64,000 bases of DNA from DASVHS01 sp035468985 (lineage in GTDB: Bacteria; Acidobacteriota; Thermoanaerobaculia; Gp7-AA8): contig DATISF010000038.1 of the NCBI GenBank assembly GCA_035468985.1, positions 62,001 to 126,000 on the forward strand, read 5' to 3'. A program made the translations under genes and the position numbers. The notes beneath the pieces are model-generated. The model was given only the letters and a program-made list of their open reading frames with translations, ran no database searches and was not told the origin of the DNA. Position 1 is the first letter of the stretch. Each line of letters opens with the position of its first letter. Shown in pieces: positions 39,144 to 46,260 of this stretch.

Positions 39144-40775
39144 CTATTCCGCCAGCACTACCTTGATCTCCGTCCGGCGATTGAGCTGGCGCCCCGCTTC
39201 GGTGGCGTTGTCCGCAACGGGATTCGCCGAGCCGCGGCCGATGGTCTGGAATCGGTTCGGATCGATGTTCGGGAAGTTCTTCAGAATGTAGTTCTTCACC
39301 GAGAGGGCACGCCGTTCCGAGAGCGTCATGTTCGCCGTCGGATTTCCGGTCGCGTCCGTGTTGCCTTCGACACGCAGATAGGTACTGCCGAACGACGTCA
39401 TCGTGTCGCCGAGGGAATCGAGGACGAAGAACGATCCCGGCATGATGTCTGCCGAGCCTGGCGTGAAATGGATTTCAAGCTGCTTGTTGATGATGGCGCG
39501 GTCGTTCCTTCCCGGTTCCTTCTTCGCCAGTTTCGGCTCGACCACCGCCGCACCCGGATACGAAGCGGCCAGCGATTGCAGGAACCGTGTATCCGCCCAG
39601 TCTTTTGCCTCGACGGCGCGGGTGACCAGACCCTTCTTGCGCCAGATGACGAAGGCCGTGTCGAACAGGGTCTCGTAATGAGCCTTCCCGCCGGCAAGAC
39701 CGTAGAACTGCGCGTTGTCTGCATACGGCGTGAGCTTGAGTCCGGAGAGCATGCCGGAGACGGTGTCGGTGTCGAGCTTGAGCGCCTTTCCGACGACGGC
39801 ATAGGCACTGGCCGGGTCGTTCCTGATCATGTCGATGCCGTCGAACCATCCGTGAACGAAGTCACGAACGGTATCGGGCGACGTGTTGACGAGATCCTGC
39901 CGCGCGATGAGCGTGTCGGCGATGATGTTCGTCGCCGCGGTCGTCGAGACCAGCACATGGGCCTCCGCGCCACGAGCGGTCACGGCACCGGACAGGTCCG
40001 GCTCCCAGGTCACCGCCGCGTCCACCTGCCGGGCCTTGAACATCGCCGCGGCGGCCGGCGCGTCCTGCGTGAAGATGATGTTCTTCTCGACGCCGGCGCG
40101 ATCCTCGGGCGAGAGGCCGGACTGAGAGAGGAGGTACAGCAACAGGAAGTGCGACGGCGTGAACTGCGTGCAGGCGACCTTGTGGCCTTTCAACCCTTCG
40201 ATCGAGTTGATGGACGCGAGCGAGACGATGCCGTCGCCGCCGCGGGACCAGTCCTGCATGACCACCGATTTCGCCTGCGTGTTGTTCTCCGCGAGAATCG
40301 ACGCTTCACGCGCCCAGTTGTCGACCGTGTCCCACATGATGTCGACATCGCCCTTGCGGAATGCCGCCAGCTTCGCCGCCGGATCTTCGATCAGCACGAA
40401 CTTCACGTCGAGTCCGTATTTCTTCCGGTACGACGATGCGTCGCTCACATCGAGACCCTGATTGAACACGATCCCGGGCGCGTGGCCGGCCCAGGTATTG
40501 ATGGCCACGACGAGCGGTCGCGACAGCTTTCCGCCCGACGTGAGGCTGACCGGTGACACGCCCACCGATCCGGCGTCGCGGGCCGGATCGGGAGGGGCGT
40601 TCTTCAACGCGGCGAAATCGTTCGACGAGACGTTGCTGGACGCCTGAGTCGACGTCTTTTCGCCGCCGGTCGCCCACTTGCGGACATCGGCACCTTTGTA
40701 GTGATAGACGGCGTAGCCGACCACCACGAGGATCACCACGGTGATGAAGAATTTGGCGAACGGAGTGAGTTTCAT
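39144..40775 (-). CDS. Membrane-anchored ABC substrate-binding protein fused to OmpA domain
   Basis: A 543-residue protein with three parts. An N-terminal membrane anchor (FAKFFITVVILVVVGYAVYH) is followed by a low-complexity linker. Residues about 85-400 are a type-2 periplasmic binding protein of the SsuA/TauA class (RPLVVAINTWAGHAPGIVFN, KKGDVD-like FRKGDVDIMWDTVDN, DAAVTWEPDLSG). Residues about 415-543 are an OmpA/MotB peptidoglycan-binding domain (IHFTPGSADIMPGSFFVLDS, VEGNTDATGNPTANMTLSER, NRRTEIKVVL). The protein can span from inner membrane to peptidoglycan while presenting ligand to the adjacent permease. Similar fusions are annotated near tellurite and toxic-anion genes, but their ligand is unknown. 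Confidence 0.9.
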   Translation of the reverse strand: MKLTPFAKFFITVVILVVVGYAVYHYKGADVRKWATGGEKTSTQASSNVSSNDFAALKNAPPDPARDAGSVGVSPVSLTSGGKLSRPLVVAINTWAGHAPGIVFNQGLDVSDASSYRKKYGLDVKFVLIEDPAAKLAAFRKGDVDIMWDTVDNWAREASILAENNTQAKSVVMQDWSRGGDGIVSLASINSIEGLKGHKVACTQFTPSHFLLLYLLSQSGLSPEDRAGVEKNIIFTQDAPAAAAMFKARQVDAAVTWEPDLSGAVTARGAEAHVLVSTTAATNIIADTLIARQDLVNTSPDTVRDFVHGWFDGIDMIRNDPASAYAVVGKALKLDTDTVSGMLSGLKLTPYADNAQFYGLAGGKAHYETLFDTAFVIWRKKGLVTRAVEAKDWADTRFLQSLAASYPGAAVVEPKLAKKEPGRNDRAIINKQLEIHFTPGSADIMPGSFFVLDSLGDTMTSFGSTYLRVEGNTDATGNPTANMTLSERRALSVKNYILKNFPNIDPNRFQTIGRGSANPVADNATEAGRQLNRRTEIKVVLAE

Positions 40776-40845
40776 GATCGTCCTCTCCCGGTTGCGAGCC
40801 GGCGAAAACCGCCGAAACGTTCAGACCGATGGGTGATCGAACCGA

Positions 40846-41547
40846 TCACATCGTCTTTTGTTGCGACGCCTGCTGCGCCGCTTTGCGCGCCTTCAGCGCG
40901 GCAAGCTCCTGCTTGGCCATGACATCACCGGTCTGATTGCGAACCGCGGCGAGACGGCTGTCCAGTGAAGAATCCGACAGTTCCTTCGTCAGGTTCGCCT
41001 CGGCGATGGTGTTCTTGATGTGCGTGCGGACGTTGTCGAGTGCCCGCACCTCGTCGTCGACCGACAGGCCGTTGAGTTGTTCCTGAATCTTGAGACGCGC
41101 TTGCGCCGACTGCATCTTGGCGAGCATCGTGTCGCGCTCCGCTTTGAGCTTCCCGATCTCCGACTGCACCGACAGCAGCGACGTTTTCGCCGAGTCGGCG
41201 TCGCCGTGCGCCGATTCCATGTCGGTCTTGAGCTCGGAGATCTCGGCGGCGAGCTGGTTCTTTTTCTGGATCAGCACGACGGCGATGTCGTCCTGATTTG
41301 TCTCCACGGCGGTGTTCAGCTCCGCTTCCGTCTGCGCCATGTCGGTCGTGGCTCTCTTGTACCGATCGTCGAGGTCCTCACGGCGCCGGATGATCGCCGC
41401 CGTGGCGCTCTTCAGCTTGGCGTACTTCTCGATCATCGAGTTGATCGCGTTCTCATAGGCGATCTCCGGATGTTCCTGCTCGACGTTCGAGATCCAGATC
41501 GAGAGAAATCCTTTCCAGAGGTTGGACAAACGCGAAAAGAGTCCCAT
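40846..41547 (-). CDS. PspA/IM30 (ESCRT-III-like) family protein
   Basis: A 233-residue protein beginning MGLFSRLSNLWKGFLSIWIS, an amphipathic membrane-binding helix, followed by the family segment NPE-like EHPEIAYENAINSMIEKYAK and long coiled coils (RREDLDDRYKRATTDMAQTE, LAAEISELKTDMESAHGDAD, KLKAERDTMLAKMQSAQARL). This matches the PspA/Vipp1 plan of helix 0 plus hairpin. Members polymerise on damaged inner membranes and stop proton leakage. It is the second gene of the cluster, 25 bp after the first, and 70 bp before the OmpA-fusion gene. A role as the polymer handled by the AAA ATPase is inferred. Confidence 0.85.
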   Translation of the reverse strand: MGLFSRLSNLWKGFLSIWISNVEQEHPEIAYENAINSMIEKYAKLKSATAAIIRRREDLDDRYKRATTDMAQTEAELNTAVETNQDDIAVVLIQKKNQLAAEISELKTDMESAHGDADSAKTSLLSVQSEIGKLKAERDTMLAKMQSAQARLKIQEQLNGLSVDDEVRALDNVRTHIKNTIAEANLTKELSDSSLDSRLAAVRNQTGDVMAKQELAALKARKAAQQASQQKTM

Positions 41548-41571
41548 CGTTCGTTCTCCTTGCTCGGATCG

Positions 41572-42195
41572 TCAGGAATGCGGTTCCTGAAGCTTCGGCG
41601 ACTCGCGCACGACGCGCGCGACGGCGTCCCGGCCGAAGAATTCGAGCACCTTCTGCACTTCCAGTTTCTTGTCGTTGCAGCTCTTGATGACGGACTGCTG
41701 CTCGTCGACGCGCTGCTGCATCACCGTACGGAGTTTTACGATTTCCTCTTCGTATTGTTTGATGCGGAGCTCGGCTTCGCTCGTGACCTTCTCCGTGTCC
41801 GCGGCGCCGGTGCGGATGTACGCTTCCAGCGCCTGGATCTCCTGCGCCGTCGTTTCGATGATCCGATCGATGGGCACGCCGAACGCCTTCAGCGACGCCA
41901 TCACGATCTGCTTCTTCACCGCGTCCTCGGTATTCGGAGGGAGGGAAGTCAGAAGATCGAGCGTACGGGTGACGCGCTGGCGCTCGTCCCCGCCGATGCC
42001 GGCCGCCTCGTACACTTTGTCGAAATCGACGGAACCGCCGGGCGCCGGGGGCGGCGGCGACGAGAACACGTTCAACTCCGGCGCAGCCGCGGGCGCATCG
42101 GACTGCATCGGGGGAGTCTCCTCACCGGCCGCGGGGTGATCCGGGACGACGAACCATCCGACTACCGTCGAACCCCAGGTTTTCTTGTCCGACAT
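41572..42195 (-). CDS. First gene of PspA-type cluster, helical protein with disordered N-terminus
   Basis: A 207-residue protein. The N-terminal about 60 residues are Pro/Ala-rich and probably disordered (APAAAPELNVFSSPPPPAPG). The rest is helical: FDKVYEAAGIGGDERQRVTR, LDLLTSLPPNTEDAVKKQIV, EIQALEAYIRTGAADTEKVT, KQYEEEIVKLRTVMQQRVDE, ending with LEFFGRDAVARVVRESPKL. I recognise no named family. The plan recalls proteins encoded next to TelA/PspA in toxic-anion clusters. It lies 40 bp after the M1 aminopeptidase stop, with a -10-like TATGAT between them. Confidence 0.75.
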   Translation of the reverse strand: MSDKKTWGSTVVGWFVVPDHPAAGEETPPMQSDAPAAAPELNVFSSPPPPAPGGSVDFDKVYEAAGIGGDERQRVTRTLDLLTSLPPNTEDAVKKQIVMASLKAFGVPIDRIIETTAQEIQALEAYIRTGAADTEKVTSEAELRIKQYEEEIVKLRTVMQQRVDEQQSVIKSCNDKKLEVQKVLEFFGRDAVARVVRESPKLQEPHS

Positions 42196-42213
42196 TTTCG
42201 ATGAGTGCCGGCG

Positions 42214-42219
42214 ATCATA
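42214..42219 (-). promoter_or_regulatory. Candidate -10 element before the PspA-type cluster
   Basis: TATGAT on the minus strand lies 18 bases before the first ATG of the seven-gene cluster, in the 39-bp gap after the aminopeptidase gene. It fits a -10 hexamer. No convincing -35 is visible at the usual distance, so an alternative sigma factor or read-through from upstream are both possible. Confidence 0.3.
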
Positions 42220-42234
42220 GCACGCGCTGAAACG

Positions 42235-44793
42235 TCACTTCATCGCTTCGTCGAACGACCCTTGCTGCGTGGCACGGAACGCAATACACGTGTCGATCGA
42301 CTCGAGCGCGCGGCTCAGACCGCGCTGTCCGCCACGCGGCGGATGCTCGGCGAAAAACGCCTCCACATCCTTCTTCGACTCCGGATCGCAGAACGACGCC
42401 GTCGACGCGGCGATGCGTCCGCCGGTGGCCGTCGATCGCTGCTGGATGTCGCTCCAGCGTGCCTTCGCCGCCGCCCACGCGGCGGGACGTGTGACCGGAT
42501 CGGGGAACATCGCCGTCGCCACGACGGGAAGGTCCTGATTGCGGATGCGGTCGCTGTAGATGAACTCGATCGCGCGCGCATTCACCTTCGGATCGCGGAA
42601 CAGCGGCAGCAGATTGCGATAGCGCGCCGCGACCTCGGGGCTCTGCGCTCCTGCCAGCTGATCGAGCACCTGATTGAAGAACGCCTCGTCGCCATGGACC
42701 GCGGAGAGACGGAGCGCGCGGTCGGCGATCAACGCGTCGACCGCGGCAGGGTCCTTCATGTACTGCGCCGCGACGCGGCGCGCGCCGGCGATGATCTGCG
42801 CATCGCCTGCGTATCCGAGGGTCCAGAGAACGGCGGCGCGGGAGATGCGCTGCTCGGAGGTCTCGCCGGCCGGCGCCTCCCACGTGAATGGCGCGTCGCC
42901 GCGCAGCACGTCGTGGACGAACGCCTGCCATGCCGCGCGGTTCCGAGCGTTGACGAGCCGCTGATCGAGGAACACGAGATTGTCGGTGATCGCCGCGATC
43001 GTCTGCCGCTCCGCCGGACGCGGCATCGCCTTGAGCAGCGCAAGGTACTGGCTGATGTCGAGCCGGTTGTTGCGCGTGAGGAGCCATTCGTTGCCGTGGA
43101 ACCAGATGCGCTCGGACGGCGCGAATTCGCGCAGATGATTGCGCACGTCGACGCGCTCGCTCGACGGATAGTCGAGAACGAAATAGCCCGCGCCGTTGCG
43201 GCTGAACAGGAGCGGACGCTCGCATTCGATCGGCGGCGTGAACGTCTCGCTCGGCTTCGTCATCAGCTCGCACTTCACTCGCCCGGAGATGCACACGGGA
43301 ATCGTCCAGGAGCCGGTCGAGACGGCCGCGCCGCGCGGCAGCATCCGCTCCTGCATCAGGGTGATGCTGCGTTGATTGGCGTCGCACGACTCGACGACGT
43401 GCAGCAGCGGCGCGCCGGTGAGATCGGTGAACGACTGCAGCACCACGTCGATCGGCTGCTGCGACGACCCCTTCATCGACGCCCAGAAATCCTCGGCCGC
43501 CGCGTTGCTCCACGCGTATTTCTTCAGGTAGGCGCGGATGGCGTCGCGGAACGCGTCGGGACCGATCCACTCCTCGACCATGCGCAGGACCGACGAGGTC
43601 TTGTCGTACGTGATCGTGGCATCGAAGAAGCCTCCCCCGCCTTCGGCCGTGGCTGGACCGCGGATCGGACGCGTGGAGAGCTGCGAGTCGACGTTCAGCG
43701 CGGTGTCGGTCTGCACCGGCTTGTCCAGATCGCCGCGCCATTCCGGCTTCCACGCCTCGATCGGCTTCGCCGACATGAACGTGGCGAAGCCTTCGTTCAG
43801 CCAGATGTCGTTCCACCACTTCATCGTCACCAGATCGCCGAACCACTGGTGCGCGATCTCGTGCGCGACGACTTCCGCGACGCGCTTCTGCACGAGCGCG
43901 GAGGCGGTCTTGTCGTCGATCAGCAGATCGGTCTCACGAAACGTGATCGCGCCGGCGTTCTCCATCGCCCCCGCGGCGAAGTCGGGAATGCCGATGAGAT
44001 CGAGTTTCTGGAACGGATACGGGATCCCGTAGTAGCGGTTGAAGAAGCGGATCGAGGCCTGGGCGGCGCCGAGAGCGAAGTGGCCGAGCTGCTGCAGTCC
44101 GGGCGTCGAGCAGACGCGGATCGGAACGCCTTCTTCCGCTCCGTCGATGCACTGGAAGTCGCCGACGAGCATGGCCACGAGGTACGTCGAGATCTTCTTC
44201 GTCGTGCCGAAGCGGAGCGCATGTTTGCCCTCTCCTGCCGGAGTGTCGGAGACGATCGGGCCGTTCGAGATGGCCGTGTCGCCGCGATCGACGATCATCG
44301 TGATGTCGAACGTCGCTTTCATGGCCGGCTCGTCGAAGCACGGAAAGGCGCGCCGCGCGCTCATGGCCTCGAACTGCGTGGCCGCGTATTTGCGCTTCGC
44401 CGTGCGGCTCAGATAGAGGCCGCGCAGCTGCGGGAGAAGCTTGCCGTCGAACGCGGCGTGAATTGCAGCCCGCCCCGGCGCGATCGTCTGCGCGACTTTC
44501 AACGTGACCGTCTCGTTCGGCGCATCGGCGGTGACGGTCGCCGGCAGCTGCTTGCCTCCGGTCTCGACCGTCACGTCTTTCAGGACGAGGTCGACGCTGT
44601 GGAGCGTGATCGAGTCCACCGGCTCCTTCACGTCGACATCGATCGTCTCCTCGCCGCTGAATGTCTCGGCCTGCAGGTCAGGCGCAATGCGGATCGTGTA
44701 GTGATCCGGAATGACGTTGACCGGCAGCCGCGTGGCGGCGGACAGCGGCGATACGGCGAGAAGGACGAGCAGCGAGAGCGTCAGGCGTCGCAT
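42235..44793 (-). CDS. M1 family aminopeptidase, exported
   Basis: An 852-residue zinc peptidase. A signal peptide (MRRLTLSLLVLLAVSPLSAA) is followed by the beta-saddle domain, the exopeptidase GAMEN motif (AAGAMENAGAITFRETDLL, near residue 280), the zinc site VAHEIAHQWFGD with downstream LNEGFATFMS (near 315-340), and a C-terminal ERAP1-like helical domain of about 330 residues (TWEAPAGETSEQRISRAAVL). It releases N-terminal residues from peptides, probably in the periplasm. Its neighbour upstream is the MerR-controlled gene, and the PspA-type cluster follows after 39 bp. Confidence 0.95.
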   Translation of the reverse strand: MRRLTLSLLVLLAVSPLSAATRLPVNVIPDHYTIRIAPDLQAETFSGEETIDVDVKEPVDSITLHSVDLVLKDVTVETGGKQLPATVTADAPNETVTLKVAQTIAPGRAAIHAAFDGKLLPQLRGLYLSRTAKRKYAATQFEAMSARRAFPCFDEPAMKATFDITMIVDRGDTAISNGPIVSDTPAGEGKHALRFGTTKKISTYLVAMLVGDFQCIDGAEEGVPIRVCSTPGLQQLGHFALGAAQASIRFFNRYYGIPYPFQKLDLIGIPDFAAGAMENAGAITFRETDLLIDDKTASALVQKRVAEVVAHEIAHQWFGDLVTMKWWNDIWLNEGFATFMSAKPIEAWKPEWRGDLDKPVQTDTALNVDSQLSTRPIRGPATAEGGGGFFDATITYDKTSSVLRMVEEWIGPDAFRDAIRAYLKKYAWSNAAAEDFWASMKGSSQQPIDVVLQSFTDLTGAPLLHVVESCDANQRSITLMQERMLPRGAAVSTGSWTIPVCISGRVKCELMTKPSETFTPPIECERPLLFSRNGAGYFVLDYPSSERVDVRNHLREFAPSERIWFHGNEWLLTRNNRLDISQYLALLKAMPRPAERQTIAAITDNLVFLDQRLVNARNRAAWQAFVHDVLRGDAPFTWEAPAGETSEQRISRAAVLWTLGYAGDAQIIAGARRVAAQYMKDPAAVDALIADRALRLSAVHGDEAFFNQVLDQLAGAQSPEVAARYRNLLPLFRDPKVNARAIEFIYSDRIRNQDLPVVATAMFPDPVTRPAAWAAAKARWSDIQQRSTATGGRIAASTASFCDPESKKDVEAFFAEHPPRGGQRGLSRALESIDTCIAFRATQQGSFDEAMK

Positions 44794-44812
44794 GGCGGCG
44801 CAAACGCTATCA

Positions 44813-45205
44813 CTACCGCTTCACGGATTCGATCCACTTGGCGAAGTCGACCTTGATGAACTCCTTTGTGCCCTTCCGCCCCGTCAGGCGCATCCAGGCC
44901 GAGCCTCCTTCGCGATCGAGGCGAAGCTCGATGTCGAAGAACGGGCAGCAGAGGCGCTCCTGGATGGCCCATTCCGTCAGCATGGCCACTGTTTTCGGGT
45001 CGCCGGGAAACTGGAGCTCGTACCCGTTCTCGAGCTCGCGCACTCCGATTCTCAGCGACCTGAGCCTGGGACCGACCTCGTCGAAATGGCGCGTCCGTTC
45101 GGCCGGGGTGAGCGCATTGATATTGCAGGCGAACGGCGAGTCTTGCGTGGCAGAAGCGGCGGGAGGAAAGAGAGCAAGGGCGGCAAACAAGATTGTTGTC
45201 ATCAT
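44813..45205 (-). CDS. Small secreted Cys-pair protein controlled by MerR
   Basis: A 130-residue protein. The ATG at 45205 begins a signal peptide (MMTTILFAALALFPPAASA). A TTG start 7 codons upstream lies in the promoter and is rejected. The mature part has FACNINALTPAERTRHFDEV, a central ELENGYELQFPGDPKTVAML, the vicinal Cys pair in WAIQERLCCPFFDIELRLD, and SAWMRLTGRKGTKEFIKVDF. Similar small proteins occur beside MerR regulators in many soil bacteria and are unannotated; the CC pair and C in ACN could bind a soft metal. The function is unknown. It lies 20 bp from the aminopeptidase start. Confidence 0.75.
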   Translation of the reverse strand: MMTTILFAALALFPPAASATQDSPFACNINALTPAERTRHFDEVGPRLRSLRIGVRELENGYELQFPGDPKTVAMLTEWAIQERLCCPFFDIELRLDREGGSAWMRLTGRKGTKEFIKVDFAKWIESVKR

Positions 45206-45211
45206 GCTGTG

Positions 45212-45242
45212 AACGTACGACTTCAAGCGGACTTGAGGTCAA
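45212..45242 (-). promoter_or_regulatory. MerR-type promoter/operator with 19-bp spacer
   Basis: On the minus strand a -35 TTGACC (45242-45237) and a -10 TACGTT (45217-45212) are separated by exactly 19 bp, the lengthened spacing that MerR activators correct by twisting DNA. The spacer holds a near-perfect dyad (CTCAAGTCCGCTTGAAG, one mismatch). The predicted transcription start, 7 bases after the -10, is the A of the ATG at 45205, so the transcript would be leaderless. The divergent MerR gene starts 24 bp away. Confidence 0.75.
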
Positions 45243-45265
45243 TGGCCGTGTGCGATCATTCCTGA

Positions 45266-45676
45266 ATGCGCAACACGGACGACACAGAGCTCGAGATCGG
45301 CGAGGTGGCCCGGCGCGCCGGCATGCGCCCCTCAGCCGTTCGTTACTACGAAGACCTCGGCCTGGTCACGCCGGAGCGCCGCCGCGGCGGCAGACGCGTC
45401 TACGGTCGTGACGCCGTGGAGCGCCTGGCGCTGATCTCATTCGCGAAAAACGCCGGCTTCTCGCTCGAGCAGATCCGCGTGCTCCTGTTCGGATTCCCCC
45501 CGGACGCGACGGCGGGCACGCGATGGTCGCAACTGGCGGAGACGAAACTCGCGGAGCTCGATCGGATGTCCGCGCGCATCGAGACGATGCGCGCGGCGTT
45601 GCGCGGCATCTCGCGCTGCCGGTGCGCAGACCTGGATCAGTGCGCGCACGCCATCGCCAGGAACCGGTGCGATTAG
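45266..45676 (+). CDS. MerR-family transcriptional regulator
   Basis: A 136-residue regulator. The winged helix-turn-helix is ELEIGEVARRAGMRPSAVRY with YYEDLGLVTPERRRGGRRVY, then a dimerisation helix (QLAETKLAELDRMSARIETM). The C-terminus ISRCRCADLDQCAHAIARNR has a C-x-C-x5-C cluster like the SoxR/ZntR sensor loops, so metal or redox sensing is probable. The target is the divergent small Cys-pair gene, whose promoter shows the matching 19-bp spacer and dyad. No metal exporter gene lies next to it, which is unusual. Confidence 0.9.
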   Translation: MRNTDDTELEIGEVARRAGMRPSAVRYYEDLGLVTPERRRGGRRVYGRDAVERLALISFAKNAGFSLEQIRVLLFGFPPDATAGTRWSQLAETKLAELDRMSARIETMRAALRGISRCRCADLDQCAHAIARNRCD

Positions 45677-45698
45677 CCCTCACCGGGCCTTCGGCCAA

Positions 45699-45722
45699 CC
45701 TCTCCCCGCTCGCGGGGAGAGG
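45699..45722. terminator. GC-rich stem-loop between convergent genes
   Basis: CCTCTCCCCG and CGGGGAGAGG form a perfect 10-bp stem with a CTCG loop between the end of the MerR gene and the end of the DinB-family gene. There is no T-run on either side, so it may act as a transcript-end barrier or be a dispersed repeat; the surrounding CCCTCACCGGGCCTTCGGCC text is typical of such repeats. Confidence 0.4.
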
Positions 45723-45738
45723 GCCGGGTGGGAGGGAA

Positions 45739-46260
45739 CTACGTGAGGTATTTCTCCCGAATGGTCCTCAGGTGATGCAGCTCGTGGCCGCAGATGTGAA
45801 ATGCCAGCCCGCGAACCGAGGCCATGTACCCGTTGACCTCCCCTTTCCGCAGCCATTCGTCCGCCGTGAGCGATTCGAAAAACGCGATCGATGACTCGCG
45901 CACCGCGCGATATTCGGCTTTGAGGCTCGCCAGAGCGCGGTGCTCGAAGTCCGTGGCTTTCATGTATTCCTTTTCGTCAAAGCCCGGAAGAGGTCGCGGC
46001 TCGCGACGCGCGACGCACAGGGCGCGGTACCCGAAGATCCGCTCGTCGTCGATCAGGTGTCCGATCACCTGCTTGAACGTCCACTTGCCCGGCGCGTACG
46101 CGAGTCCGGCGACCGACCTCTCATCGACGCGATCCAGGAGCGCGACAATCTCGCGTGACTGCGATCGCAGCGCTTCGACGGCGTCGTCGCCGGCGACGTT
46201 CTCGATATCGGATGTCGCGTACTCGGCGAACTCACCCGCCTTGGGCCGGCCGGACTTCAT
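45739..46260 (-). CDS. DinB/YfiT-family metal-dependent protein
   Basis: A 173-residue four-helix protein. Metal-ligand His residues are spread as in the DinB fold: FKQVIGHLIDDERIFGYRAL and the C-terminal LAFHICGHELHHLRTIREKY. EKEYMKATDFEHRALASLKA gives the third helix. Members are putative thiol-transferases or hydrolases acting on bacillithiol or mycothiol conjugates or other small molecules, mostly unassigned. It is translationally coupled to the desuccinylase-like gene (ATG at 46260 overlaps its stop). Confidence 0.88.
   Translation of the reverse strand: MKSGRPKAGEFAEYATSDIENVAGDDAVEALRSQSREIVALLDRVDERSVAGLAYAPGKWTFKQVIGHLIDDERIFGYRALCVARREPRPLPGFDEKEYMKATDFEHRALASLKAEYRAVRESSIAFFESLTADEWLRKGEVNGYMASVRGLAFHICGHELHHLRTIREKYLT

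Noticed and set aside
42205..44856. Long plus-strand open frame of 883 codons opposite the M1 aminopeptidase
   Set aside because: It is Arg-rich antisense sequence produced by GC-rich codon bias; the minus strand has the full peptidase with zinc site and signal peptide.
45206..45226. TTG start at 45226 for the MerR-controlled gene
   Set aside because: This start lies within the promoter spacer and would not be transcribed; the ATG at 45205 begins the signal peptide.
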